In this document: positions 8,778 through 17,023 of the stretch, piece by piece
Layout of the letters: every line of letters starts with the position of its first letter
How positions within the stretch are numbered: the first letter of the stretch is position 1
Source: Exiguobacterium sp018617385
GTDB taxonomy: Bacteria; Bacillota; Bacilli; Exiguobacteriales; Exiguobacteriaceae
Direction of reading: 5' to 3'
DNA: 64,000 nt
Assembly: GCF_018617385.1 (NCBI RefSeq)
Contig: NZ_JACSKA010000004.1
Location: forward strand, 241,297 to 305,296
Notes under the pieces: generated by a model
The model's input: only the letters and a program-made list of their open reading frames with translations
What the model was told of the DNA's origin: nothing
Database searches by the model: none
Position numbers and translations under genes: made by a program

Positions 8778-9986
8778 GTGACGCTTACGATACCTCTATG
8801 GAAACGAAATTTAATGGTTGTTTGGATCGGTAGCTTCTTGACCGCCGCGTCGATGAGTCTCGTCCTTCCATTCCTCCCATTGTTCATCGAACAACTCGGG
8901 GTAAAGGATCCGGACCACGTCGTCACTTGGTCTGCGATCGCGTTCGGCGCCACGTTCCTCGTGGCCGCCATCGTCTCTCCGATGTGGGGACGCTTGGCTG
9001 ACCGAAAAGGAAGAAAGCTGATGCTCATCCGAGCCAGTCTTGGGATGGCCATCGTCATGTTCCTCATCAGCTTCGTCCAAGACGTATATCAACTCGTCGG
9101 GTTGCGTTTACTCATGGGAGCCGTGTCTGGATTTATTTCAGCCGGCATCACGTTGGTCGCATCTCAAACACCAAAAGAGAAAAGTGGCTGGGCGCTCGGT
9201 ACCCTGTCAACCGGTGGAATCACTGGTGGTCTACTCGGTCCCCTCATCGGCGGACTGCTCGCAGACTGGATTGGGCTTCGATCCGTTTTTCTCTTTACCG
9301 GAAGTGCACTCTTCCTGACGTTCCTCATCACGCTTTGGTTCATAAAAGAAGATTTTGTCCCAGTGAAACGCGAAGAACTCGCGTCGATGAAATCGATTTT
9401 CGCCTCACTGCGACATCCACAGTTGATTGTCGGTCTGTTTGTGACAACGTTCCTCATTCAGTTCTCGACACAATCCATCGGACCACTCTTGACGTTATAC
9501 GTACGTGAATTGAATCCGAACACTACCGCGCTCGCCTTCATGGCAGGGATTGTCGCCTCCGCTCCGGGACTGGCCGCTCTCGTTTCGGCGCAGCGTCTCG
9601 GACGGTTATCGGACAGACACGGAGCAGAGCGCATCTTGTTTTGGGCACTGCTCCTCTATAGCCTCTTCTTGATTCCGCAAGCATTCGTTACCTCAACGAC
9701 TCAACTCATCTTGTTGCGTTTCGGAATCGGGTTCGCAACGGCCGCCTTGATGCCGTCCGTTCAATCGCTACTGCGCCAGCATACGCCGGTCTCTGCGACG
9801 GGGCGCATCTTTTCATACAATCAGTCCGCTCAGTTCATGGGGAATCTACTCGGACCGCTATTTGGATCCCAAATCGTGGCACACTTCGGATTTTCTGCCC
9901 TGTTCATCATCACGGGATTGATTATGATCTCGAATGCCTTCTTAGAACGGACGAACGTCCAGTCGTTACAACTCGATACAAAATAA
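8778..9986 (+). CDS. MFS multidrug efflux transporter
   Basis: This 402-residue protein has twelve hydrophobic segments typical of drug/proton antiporters of the major facilitator superfamily. The loop between segments 2 and 3 holds the signature GRLADRKGRKLM, and the second half repeats it as GRLSDRHGAERILF. The N-terminal PLWKRNL...LPLFIEQLG resembles the MdtG/YfmO-like exporters, so export of amphipathic compounds is the likely role; the substrate cannot be read. The first in-frame start is GTG at 8778, but AAGAAAGG ends only 2 bp before it, so the true start is uncertain. It is not part of the yla block in B. subtilis and is flanked by terminators. Confidence 0.9.
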   Translation: MTLTIPLWKRNLMVVWIGSFLTAASMSLVLPFLPLFIEQLGVKDPDHVVTWSAIAFGATFLVAAIVSPMWGRLADRKGRKLMLIRASLGMAIVMFLISFVQDVYQLVGLRLLMGAVSGFISAGITLVASQTPKEKSGWALGTLSTGGITGGLLGPLIGGLLADWIGLRSVFLFTGSALFLTFLITLWFIKEDFVPVKREELASMKSIFASLRHPQLIVGLFVTTFLIQFSTQSIGPLLTLYVRELNPNTTALAFMAGIVASAPGLAALVSAQRLGRLSDRHGAERILFWALLLYSLFLIPQAFVTSTTQLILLRFGIGFATAALMPSVQSLLRQHTPVSATGRIFSYNQSAQFMGNLLGPLFGSQIVAHFGFSALFIITGLIMISNAFLERTNVQSLQLDTK

Positions 9987-10013
9987 CGCCGAGCACGAAG
10001 CTCGGCGTTATTT
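9985..10013. terminator. Bidirectional terminator between the MFS and PhoH genes
   Basis: AACGCCGAGC/GCTCGGCGTT forms a stable stem in the gap between two convergent genes. Confidence 0.8.
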
Positions 10014-10024
10014 GTGTATATCGC

Positions 10025-11341
10025 TTATAGTAAATCAGCCGCCAATCGTGCAAGGGATGAACGTTCCCCTTTCACGAGTTGCACGTGTCCGAAGACGTTT
10101 TGTCCTTTGAAGCGTTCCACCGCGTACGTCAAGCCGTTCGAGTATTCATCCAAATACGGATGGTCGATCTGATACGGGTCACCGACGAGAACGATTTTCG
10201 AGTTCTCTCCAACGCGAGTAAGAATTGTTTTGATTTCATGCTTCGTTAAGTTCTGCGCCTCATCGATGATGATGAACTGGTCCGGCATACTTCTACCTCG
10301 AATATAGGTGAGCGCCTCGAGCTGAATCGATTTCATACCGGCTAGAATATTGCCGAGCTCGTCTTTTGAATTCGCATTGAATAAAAATTCTAGGTTATCA
10401 TAAATCGGTTGCATCCATGGGCGAAGCTTCTCTTCCATCTCCCCTGGCAAATAACCGATATCATTCCCCATCGGCACGACCGGACGAGCGACGACGAGCT
10501 TATTGTAACGCTGTTCATCCTCGACGAGCGAGAGCCCTGCTGCTAGGGCAAGGAGCGTCTTCCCGGTACCGGCTTTCCCAAGTAAGGTGACAAACGGAAT
10601 GTCATCTCGAAGCAACAGGTCGAGGGCCATCCGCTGTTGAACGTTTCGCGGATGAATTCCCCAAATATGATCTGCATCGAGTGCCAGCGGTCGTAAAATC
10701 GGTTGAAGCGAATCGACCACAGCAAGCGCACTCGCTTTCGACACATTACTTTTCAAGACGACGAATGAATTCGGATATAGCACTTGTTTCGTCAAGGCCG
10801 TCGTCGGCAATTGACGAACTTTATAAAATTCATCGATGAGCGACTGATCGACCTCAATCTCTCGATAGCCGGCGTATAAGTCCGTCGTATCAACGATATG
10901 ATCTGTCAGATAGTCTTCTGCATCAATTCCAATGGCGTCCGCTTTGACACGGACCAATATATCTTTTGAGACGACGACGACCTTTCGACCTGCGTCATGC
11001 TCGTATTGTTTCATTAACTTTAAGGCAACGAGTAGGATACGGTTATCGTTTGTCATGACATCGAACGGAATATCGACCTGGTGTTCATGACCGATTTCGA
11101 CAAACAGACGTCCTCCGTTTTCAAGCGGGACCCCGTCATGGAGTTTTCCCGATGTCCGGAGCTGGTCGAGGACACGTGACGTTTCACGGGCGTTCCGCCC
11201 GACCTCATCCATGTTTCGTTTCTTTCCATCTAACTCTTCTAGGACGATGGCTGGAATGACCACGTCGTGTTCTTCAAATTGAAATAAGGATAGCGGATCA
11301 TGTAGGAGTACGTTCGTATCGAGTACATACGTTTTTTTCAT
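10025..11341 (-). CDS. ylaK: PIN-PhoH family ATPase/ribonuclease
   Basis: The 438-residue protein joins an N-terminal PIN nuclease domain (YVLDTNVLLHDP at 5-16, acidic residues near EELDGKKR and TNDNRIL) to a C-terminal PhoH ATPase domain with Walker A GKAGTGKTLLALA near residue 255 and Walker B FIIIDEAQN. PhoH2 proteins of this type have RNA helicase and sequence-linked RNase activity in mycobacteria; the role here is inferred from that. The location in the yla block equals ylaK of B. subtilis. A G-rich site (GAGGGGCGG) precedes the ATG. It follows the split-barrel gene by 33 bp and may share its transcript. Confidence 0.92.
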   Translation of the reverse strand: MKKTYVLDTNVLLHDPLSLFQFEEHDVVIPAIVLEELDGKKRNMDEVGRNARETSRVLDQLRTSGKLHDGVPLENGGRLFVEIGHEHQVDIPFDVMTNDNRILLVALKLMKQYEHDAGRKVVVVSKDILVRVKADAIGIDAEDYLTDHIVDTTDLYAGYREIEVDQSLIDEFYKVRQLPTTALTKQVLYPNSFVVLKSNVSKASALAVVDSLQPILRPLALDADHIWGIHPRNVQQRMALDLLLRDDIPFVTLLGKAGTGKTLLALAAGLSLVEDEQRYNKLVVARPVVPMGNDIGYLPGEMEEKLRPWMQPIYDNLEFLFNANSKDELGNILAGMKSIQLEALTYIRGRSMPDQFIIIDEAQNLTKHEIKTILTRVGENSKIVLVGDPYQIDHPYLDEYSNGLTYAVERFKGQNVFGHVQLVKGERSSLARLAADLL

Positions 11342-11374
11342 AGACTTTGCCGCCCCTCGAATATAGGATGGTAT

Positions 11375-11824
11375 TCAAGAATGAAGACTTTCTTTCACTT
11401 CACGGTCAAGCTTTTCCGCCGCTCGAATATCATACGTTTTCGTGATTTCGGGCTGTGCGTAAGCTGCTCCATAAAACGAGATGTTCCTCACTTCTTCGAC
11501 ATGTCCTTCAAAAAAACGAAGATGAAGGCTTGGTTTAACCGCCGGATCGAACTCTCGAATCGCCGAGAGTAAAACATGATAGGACTGACCATCTTCGATA
11601 AAAATGAGGCCAGCCGTCTTTTCTGTCGTCAAGATGGTCACGATATGTGAATTTCTTGTCAATGCGAACCGGACCGTGACAGCATCTAACGCTTGCACCC
11701 AACTGATCGCATGGCTGATCGGCCAACGCTTCGCCTCGTCGAAACCGACGAGAAATGTTAACGGCATGTCGTTCAATAGGCGCTCTTGCGCAGCTGTCAG
11801 TTCAAACGTTGCCTTACTCGCCAT
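11375..11824 (-). CDS. Pyridoxamine 5'-phosphate oxidase-like split-barrel protein
   Basis: The 149-residue protein looks like a flavin-binding split barrel: alternating beta strands (TFLVGFDEAKRWPISHAISWV, VTVRFALTRNSHIVTILTTE, GLIFIEDGQSYHVL) followed by a helix-rich tail. Such proteins bind FMN, F420 or haem, but no cofactor residues can be assigned with certainty. The start ATG has an excellent ribosome site (AAAAGGAGGGG). It occupies the place of the sporulation gene ylaJ in B. subtilis, so the block differs from Bacillus here. It lies directly upstream of the PhoH gene in the same direction. Confidence 0.6.
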   Translation of the reverse strand: MASKATFELTAAQERLLNDMPLTFLVGFDEAKRWPISHAISWVQALDAVTVRFALTRNSHIVTILTTEKTAGLIFIEDGQSYHVLLSAIREFDPAVKPSLHLRFFEGHVEEVRNISFYGAAYAQPEITKTYDIRAAEKLDREVKESLHS

Positions 11825-11939
11825 TCAACTCCCCTCCTTTTAACCGGGTATGGTTGTACCATTCTCCCTTACCGGTTCAATTCCCTGCTTTTAACGGTTG
11901 AAATCATGCTATACTCATCGTATAGAGGAAGGTGAAAAG

Positions 11940-12140
11940 ATGCGTGTAAAATGTTCTCTTTGCGATAAAGTCGAGACCATCGACTCATGGTCGTTTGAAG
12001 CAAAACGCTTGCGTAACAAACCGGCGAAAACGTATATGTGTCAAGAGTGTCAGGAGCGAATCAGCGAACGAACGGCTGAACGCGCCGCATCTGGACAGTT
12101 CAAGTTATATCCTACATTTCGACAGAAACGAAACTGGTAA
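11940..12140 (+). CDS. ylaI: YlaI-family zinc-ribbon protein
   Basis: This 66-residue protein holds two Cys pairs, CSLCDK (5-8) and CQEC (36-39), that would bind one zinc ion as in the YlaI/DUF2197 family. The rest is strongly basic (KAKRLRNKPAKT, RQKRNW), which fits contact with nucleic acid, although no function is known. The start at 11940 follows GAGGAAGGTG; the upstream frame from 11898 only extends over the ribosome site. It is transcribed divergently from the split-barrel gene and ends at a terminator shared with ylaH. Confidence 0.85.
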   Translation: MRVKCSLCDKVETIDSWSFEAKRLRNKPAKTYMCQECQERISERTAERAASGQFKLYPTFRQKRNW

Positions 12141-12145
12141 TGCAA

Positions 12146-12178
12146 ACGGGCGCCTCCGAAGAGACGCCCGTATTTTTT
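12146..12178. terminator. Terminator between ylaI and ylaH
   Basis: ACGGGCG-c-CTC/GAG-a-CGCCCGT with a CGAA loop is followed by TATTTTTT on the plus strand. It serves ylaI and touches the end of ylaH. Confidence 0.8.
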
Positions 12179-12521
12179 ATGATTCTACCGCATCTTGACG
12201 ACGATTCCACCAGAGGCGGCCACGATAAATGGCCAACACGATAGCCATGACGGCAAGCACTTCCGGGATTGGCCATGTGAAAAAGACGAGTGCCATCGTA
12301 CCTGCTCCAAGTGAAAGGAGAATATAGACGATGAGCGACTTCCACCATGCCAATTGTTTCGCAAAACCAAGTTTAAAGACAAGGATCGTCAGTAAGATGA
12401 CCGTGACAACGAGTGCATTGAACCCAACGGAAAAGTCGTTCGGGTCACTGCCGACACCTAGCATCGAAGCGATCCACGGAACGTCAATTTGTGTGATATC
12501 GATTGTTTGAGAAGCTTTCAA
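12177..12521 (-). CDS. ylaH: YlaH-like membrane protein
   Basis: The 114-residue protein has three hydrophobic segments (about residues 35-52, 61-80 and 84-99) and a short basic C-terminus (RGRLWWNRRQD). It matches YlaH in size, membrane layout and place beside typA and ylaI. No function is established for the family. The start codon is TTG, 9 bp after AAGGGGGA. It lies 68 bp downstream of... the typA promoter side is opposite, so it is read in the same direction as typA's upstream block only by position; typA itself ends after a terminator at 12574-12603, so ylaH probably has its own transcript or is transcribed from its own promoter. Confidence 0.75.
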   Translation of the reverse strand: MKASQTIDITQIDVPWIASMLGVGSDPNDFSVGFNALVVTVILLTILVFKLGFAKQLAWWKSLIVYILLSLGAGTMALVFFTWPIPEVLAVMAIVLAIYRGRLWWNRRQDAVES

Positions 12522-12573
12522 GACAAAGAGTCCCCCTTTATTTCATACACATCCATTCTACACTATTCCATGC

Positions 12574-12603
12574 AAAAGGGAACGCCGAAGCGTCCCCTTT
12601 CTT
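12574..12603 (-). terminator. Terminator of typA
   Basis: On the minus strand AAAGGGGACGC-ttcg-GCGTTCCCTTTT forms a stem with a TTCG loop a few bases after the typA stop codon. Confidence 0.85.
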
Positions 12604-12608
12604 ATAAC

Positions 12609-14453
12609 TTATTCTTTACCAAGTTTACGACGCTTGTCTGCTTTCTCGCGTTCGTTCTTGTTCAAGATTTTCTTACGGAGACGGATCGACTCCGGCGTGA
12701 TTTCACAGTACTCGTCATCGTTCAAGAACGTGAGCGACTCTTCAAGTGAGAAGACGCGCGGACGTTTCAAGACTTGTGTCGAGTCTTTTGCAGAAGCACG
12801 CATGTTCGTCAATTGTTTCCCTTTAACAGCGTTAATGGCAAGGTCAACATCACGGTTACATTCCCCAATGATCATTCCTTCATACACATCCGTACCTGGC
12901 TCGATAAAGATCGTTCCACGGTCTTCGAGGGCACCGATTGAGTAAGCCGTCGACTTCCCGTTTTCGATACATACCATAACACCGCTACGACGGCCACCGA
13001 TATCAGCAGCGATATACGGACGATACTCTTCGAACGTATGGTTCAAGATTCCGTATCCACGTGTCGCTGACAAGAATTCGTTACGATAACCGATGAGACC
13101 ACGTGATGGCACGAGGAATTCCATACGCGTCTGACCGTTGTCATTCGTGTTCATGTTCGCAAGCTCACCTTTACGGAGACCAATCGATTCCATGACTGAA
13201 CCTGTATACTCTTCAGGTACGTCGATGATGACGCGCTCGAACGGCTCAACTTTCGTGCCGCTCTCGTCTTCACGGATGATAACTTGTGGTTTCGATACTT
13301 GGAGCTCGTAACCTTCACGACGCATGTTCTCGATCAAGATCCCGAGGTGAAGCTCACCGCGTCCTGATACGATCCATTGGTCTGGTGAATCTGTATTTTC
13401 GACACGGAGTGAAACGTCCGTCTCGAGTTGTTTCATCAAACGTTCTTCGATTTTACGTGCTGTCACGAAATCGCCTTCACGTCCTGCGAACGGAGAGTTG
13501 TTTGTCATGAAACGCATTTGAAGCGTTGGCTCATCGATGCGAAGGAGCGGAAGTGGCTCTTCTTTACCGACTGGCGTTACCGTTTCACCGACGTTGATAT
13601 CTTCCATTCCGGCGATAGCGATCAAGTCCCCTGCTTTTGCTTCTTCGATTTCGACGCGCTTGAGGCCGAAGTAACCGAACAATTTCGTAACACGAAGTTG
13701 CTTCACCGTACCGTCTGTCTTACAAAGCGATACTTGCTCACCGACTTTGATTTTCCCACGGAAGACGCGACCTACACCGATACGACCGAGGTAGTTATCA
13801 TAGTCGAGCATCGTCACTTGGAATTGAAGTGGCTCGTCTGAGTTGTCCACTGGAGCCGGCGTGTTTTCAAGAATCGTGTCGAGCACGTGCGTGATTGTAT
13901 CTTCTTGTTTTTCTGGGTCAGGATCGAACGAACTTGAACCGCTGACTGCTGATGTGTAGACGACAGGGAATTCAAGTTGATCTTCATCTGCGCCAAGGTC
14001 GATCAAGAGATCAACAACTTCATCGACAACGTCGAGTGGACGAACCATCGGCTTATCGATTTTGTTGACGACGACAATCGGACGAAGTCCTTGGTCGAGA
14101 GCTTTTTTCAATACGAAACGTGTTTGTGGCATACAGCCTTCACGTGCATCGACAACAAGGATAACGCCGTCTACCATACGCATGATTCGCTCAACTTCTC
14201 CACCGAAGTCTGCGTGACCTGGTGTATCTACGATGTTGATGCGCGTCTCTTTATAATCGATTGCTGTGTTTTTTGCGAGAATCGTGATTCCGCGCTCACG
14301 CTCGATATCGTTCGAGTCCATCGCGCGTTCTGCGACTGCCTCGTTCGTCCGGAAAGTACCAGACTGTTTCAATAATTCATCGACTAACGTTGTTTTACCG
14401 TGGTCAACGTGCGCGATGATGGCTACGTTACGAAGGTTTGTTCTTACGTTCAT
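12609..14453 (-). CDS. typA: Ribosome-associated GTPase TypA/BipA
   Basis: TypA is a translational GTPase of the EF-G type that binds the 70S ribosome and helps 50S assembly, above all in the cold and under stress. The 614 residues match the family. GTPase motifs are G1 AHVDHGKT (14-21), G3 DTPGH (76-80) and G4 NKID (130-133), followed by beta barrel domain II, two EF-G-like domains, and the BipA-specific C-terminal domain (RGYGILNHTFEEYRPY, SIRLRKKILNKNEREK). A ribosome site AGAGAGG precedes the ATG. An extended -10 promoter lies 50 bp upstream. The position between ylaH and ylaF equals ylaG in B. subtilis. Confidence 0.97.
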   Translation of the reverse strand: MNVRTNLRNVAIIAHVDHGKTTLVDELLKQSGTFRTNEAVAERAMDSNDIERERGITILAKNTAIDYKETRINIVDTPGHADFGGEVERIMRMVDGVILVVDAREGCMPQTRFVLKKALDQGLRPIVVVNKIDKPMVRPLDVVDEVVDLLIDLGADEDQLEFPVVYTSAVSGSSSFDPDPEKQEDTITHVLDTILENTPAPVDNSDEPLQFQVTMLDYDNYLGRIGVGRVFRGKIKVGEQVSLCKTDGTVKQLRVTKLFGYFGLKRVEIEEAKAGDLIAIAGMEDINVGETVTPVGKEEPLPLLRIDEPTLQMRFMTNNSPFAGREGDFVTARKIEERLMKQLETDVSLRVENTDSPDQWIVSGRGELHLGILIENMRREGYELQVSKPQVIIREDESGTKVEPFERVIIDVPEEYTGSVMESIGLRKGELANMNTNDNGQTRMEFLVPSRGLIGYRNEFLSATRGYGILNHTFEEYRPYIAADIGGRRSGVMVCIENGKSTAYSIGALEDRGTIFIEPGTDVYEGMIIGECNRDVDLAINAVKGKQLTNMRASAKDSTQVLKRPRVFSLEESLTFLNDDEYCEITPESIRLRKKILNKNEREKADKRRKLGKE

Positions 14454-14504
14454 GTAGTTATTCCTCTCTTATTTAAAAAATTTCAACTTTTCTTCAACTT
14501 TAAG

Positions 14505-14513
14505 AGTATAGCA
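14505..14513 (-). promoter_or_regulatory. Extended -10 promoter of typA
   Basis: On the minus strand TGC-TATACT gives a TGn extended -10 about 55 bp upstream of the typA start. No strong -35 lies at 17 bp (GACAAA). Confidence 0.5.
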
Positions 14514-14616
14514 CACGTCACAGTACCTTTGTCGAGTGGAATCGACTGTGAACGTTTTCATCCCGTGTTTTTTATCATACAATAGGGAGGATAAGAGAAA
14601 ATAAGGAGGAACCTCC

Positions 14617-14793
14617 ATGCAGCTAATGTTTGTATTGATCGCAACGGCCGTTGTCGCAGGATTCGTCGGCATTGGAATCGGGGTGGCCGAGGGAAGCGCC
14701 GCCATTATTTTAGGAAGCCTCGTGTTAAGTGGCGTAGCGACATTCTTTGGTATTCAATTGCGTCGCCGCATTCTTTCAGAACGTCAATCATAA
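14617..14793 (+). CDS. ylaF: Small YlaF-like membrane protein
   Basis: This 58-residue protein starts MQLMFVLIATAVVAGF and has two hydrophobic segments, about residues 3-20 and 28-46, separated by a short loop with GVAEGS, and ends with a basic tail (QLRRRILSERQS). The ribosome site AAGGAGGA lies 7 bp upstream of the ATG and is strong. Its size and position next to typA match YlaF of B. subtilis, whose function is unknown. It diverges from typA and ends in a strong terminator. Confidence 0.75.
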   Translation: MQLMFVLIATAVVAGFVGIGIGVAEGSAAIILGSLVLSGVATFFGIQLRRRILSERQS

Positions 14794-14834
14794 AAAAGGG
14801 TTACTCCGGGATCATGTCGGAGTAACCCTTTTAA
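14793..14834. terminator. Bidirectional terminator between ylaF and suhB
   Basis: AAAAGGGTTACTCCG/CGGAGTAACCCTTTT is a perfect 15-base stem with A and T flanks, placed between convergent genes. Confidence 0.9.
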
Positions 14835-14841
14835 CTTGCCT

Positions 14842-16095
14842 TTATAGCGGACGAGTCAAGCAGATGCGGTCGCGTAAAACGAGCCCATCTTCTTCGATGT
14901 CATCGTACCCGTTATGACGAAAATAATCGCGTTCCACCGAATCGAATCGGAATCCGGCTTGTTGGTAAAAACGCAACTGCATGATGCTTGAATTCCCTGT
15001 ACAGACAAGTAGTTCTTTTCCACCGATCATCGTGGCCCGCTTCACTGCGTCTTGTAACATGCGTTGACCAATCGTTTGGTTTTGACGTTCGGGTTTCACT
15101 GCGATATTGACGAGTTCAACCCGATTGCCTTCGTGTGAGACGAGCATATACGCACCGACAATCTCACCACCGAGTAACGCTTTGTACGTACGACCTTCCT
15201 CGAATTGTTCCCGGACCATCGCTTCATTCGGATTCGCCAAGACGAGTAAGTCGCGGATTTCTTCATACGAATCATGTTCCACGATGTGTAAGTCCGGTTT
15301 TGCTTCAGCTGTGACCCCTTTTGCGATGACGTAATGTTTGATGACGTCATTGACGAATGAATCGCTCCCAGCCAGGACAGATGTTTTTCCGTCATACCGA
15401 ATCGGCTCACCATATAAGGAAACGACACGCCCGCCTACCTCTTCAACGAGTAACTTTCCAGCAGCATAATCCCATGGCATATTGCGCATGGTGATGTAGC
15501 CGTCCACGCGGCCGGCAGCAAGCCAGGCTAATTCAAGCGATGCAGCACCATGAGCTCGCGTCCCAATCGAGTCCCGAACAATCGGAGCGAGTATTTCCGG
15601 GGCAATCTGGTGGTTCGGCGTGACCCACGTCGCATTCATACTTAAAAACGCGTCTCGGACATGATGTTCATGAAGGGTCGTCAACGTCCGACCGTTCAAT
15701 GTCGCCCCGTATCCTTTCCGCGCCATGAACATCTCATCCGCCATAACGTCATAAACGAATCCATATTCCACGACTCCATCCATCATGATTGCGATGGAGA
15801 TGGCAAACATACGTTTTTGATGAATAAAATTTAACGTCCCATCAATCGGGTCGACAAACCAGACGGTACCGGTCAATTGTTCTGGCTGATCTGTCGTCCC
15901 CTCTTCCCCCATAATCTGATGTTCCGGAAATGTTTGTTGGATTCGACGGACAATCAGTTGTTCCACCGCGCGGTCGATTTCAGTGACCAAGTCCCCTTTT
16001 CCCGTCTTTCGTTCCACTTCATAACTTTGATCAATCTCGCGACGAATCAGTTCTCCCGCTTGTTTGATTAAGTCGACTGCAAACCATTCTATCAT
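14842..16095 (-). CDS. suhB: Inositol monophosphatase family protein fused to a GNAT acetyltransferase
   Basis: The 417-residue protein is about 150 residues longer than a normal inositol monophosphatase. Residues 1-260 form that domain with all metal-site motifs: GEEG (63-66), DPIDGT (82-87) and WDYAAG (208-213). Residues 268-417 form a GNAT domain, with the core strand VELVNIAVKPERQNQTIGQ (the pyrophosphate loop) and the late helix LRFYQQAGFRFD. The link near 260-268 is short. The ribosome site GAGGTGATC is good. B. subtilis has the single-domain YktC here. The frame is continuous, so it is a true fusion. The phosphatase substrate (inositol phosphate, NADP or fructose bisphosphate) and the acetyl acceptor are unknown. 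Confidence 0.88.
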   Translation of the reverse strand: MIEWFAVDLIKQAGELIRREIDQSYEVERKTGKGDLVTEIDRAVEQLIVRRIQQTFPEHQIMGEEGTTDQPEQLTGTVWFVDPIDGTLNFIHQKRMFAISIAIMMDGVVEYGFVYDVMADEMFMARKGYGATLNGRTLTTLHEHHVRDAFLSMNATWVTPNHQIAPEILAPIVRDSIGTRAHGAASLELAWLAAGRVDGYITMRNMPWDYAAGKLLVEEVGGRVVSLYGEPIRYDGKTSVLAGSDSFVNDVIKHYVIAKGVTAEAKPDLHIVEHDSYEEIRDLLVLANPNEAMVREQFEEGRTYKALLGGEIVGAYMLVSHEGNRVELVNIAVKPERQNQTIGQRMLQDAVKRATMIGGKELLVCTGNSSIMQLRFYQQAGFRFDSVERDYFRHNGYDDIEEDGLVLRDRICLTRPL

Positions 16096-16173
16096 CTGTG
16101 ATCACCTCAACTGTATTGTACCAAACAAAAACCAGTATCCGCTCGGAATACTGGTTGAATGTGTGTGTAATGG

Positions 16174-16362
16174 TTAGGCTTCGAGACGCAATAATTCTTG
16201 GCGGTACTTCTCTAACCGATGCTTGCTAGCCTGAACTGTAGCATCATCTTGTGACGCCATCGCATCGAAGAGGGTTGCCAATTCATAATCAATCTCTAAG
16301 CGCAGCACCGGGATCCGTTTTTCTGCGTCTTTTCTTTTGAATGCCTCAATCACTTGTTTCAT
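16174..16362 (-). CDS. Small hypothetical helical protein
   Basis: This 62-residue protein (MKQVIEAFKRKDAEKR at the start) is rich in Glu, Lys, Arg and Leu and looks all-helical, perhaps a short coiled coil (VQASKHRLEKYRQELLRLEA at the end). I do not recognise a family. The ATG at 16362 is chosen; AGGAG lies 11 bp upstream. A GTG four codons earlier (16374) would lie too close to the site. It is read in the same direction as suhB, 78 bp upstream of it. Confidence 0.65.
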   Translation of the reverse strand: MKQVIEAFKRKDAEKRIPVLRLEIDYELATLFDAMASQDDATVQASKHRLEKYRQELLRLEA

Positions 16363-16529
16363 AAGATGCCACACTCCTTTTGTTGGGCTACAAGTTACGG
16401 TTTAGTGAGTTGAATTGAGTATATCAGATAAAATTCGAAAAAGAAAGAGAATTGTCTGACTATTTTGAATTTTTTATCTTAATGGATATATTCCCAATTC
16501 CGAGGTCCCTAAACCTGATTTGGTGTTAA

Positions 16530-16546
16530 TGAACTGTACCCGATTT
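16530..16546. repeat. Solo sequence resembling an IS3-family terminal repeat
   Basis: TGAACTGTACCCGATTT agrees at 14 of 17 positions with the left end of the IS element at 63871. It stands alone in the gap upstream of the small gene at 16174, without any transposase remnant nearby. Confidence 0.3.
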
Positions 16547-16558
16547 AAAGGAGAAATA

Positions 16559-16592
16559 ACAAAAAAGCATGCCTGAATTTGCTCGGGCATGC
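16559..16592 (-). terminator. Terminator of yktA
   Basis: GCATGCCC/GGCATGC with a short loop is followed on the minus strand by six T. Confidence 0.85.
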
Positions 16593-16598
16593 TCGGTC

Positions 16599-16865
16599 TT
16601 ACAGTTTGATCATTTTACTCGAGGACTTCATTGCCGCCTGAACCGTACGATACGTGGAATAACCTGTCTGTTCGTCGTGAACCGCGTTCAGTTGTTTCTC
16701 CTCCGACTTAGATGTTACGATCTGCTTGAAGGCACGATAAGAGTCGAGAAAAACCTCTCGTTCCACCCCACCTTCATTGGCTTGTGCGACGACATTATAA
16801 AACTCGACGACTTCAATCAATTCGTCAGTCGTCCAATCCGGATTGATCGGATAGTTGATTTGCAT
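16599..16865 (-). CDS. yktA: UPF0223 family protein
   Basis: The 88-residue protein begins with the family run NYPINPDWTTDELIEVVEFYN and is mostly helical with a basic end (MKSSSKMIKL). UPF0223 members (YktA in B. subtilis) have no known function. The gene sits directly beside speA, as in B. subtilis, but here it is divergent. A ribosome site (GAGGTGAAAC) lies just before the ATG. It ends at its own hairpin. Confidence 0.85.
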   Translation of the reverse strand: MQINYPINPDWTTDELIEVVEFYNVVAQANEGGVEREVFLDSYRAFKQIVTSKSEEKQLNAVHDEQTGYSTYRTVQAAMKSSSKMIKL

Positions 16866-16892
16866 ATTGTTTCACCTCGACACCCATTGTAT

Positions 16893-16946
16893 CAACAAAA
16901 AAAACTATTGCAAGTTGAGCCAGAAATCTCTATAGTTTTTTTGTTG
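16893..16946. repeat. Long AT-rich inverted repeat upstream of yktA and speA
   Basis: CAACAAAAAAAACTAT and ATAGTTTTTTTGTTG pair over 15 bases (one extra A in the left arm) around a 23-base loop. It lies in the divergent yktA-speA gap and could act as a factor-independent stop or leader hairpin on either transcript. Confidence 0.5.
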
Positions 16947-17023
16947 CTTCTTTTTTAAAAACAACATATATCATAACGATACTATTCATCTTATAAATAA
17001 ACTGATTCAAGGGGGATTTACGA

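Noticed and set aside
13428..13841. 137-codon frame antisense to typA
   Set aside because: Shadow of the typA frame, with no domain and no ribosome site.
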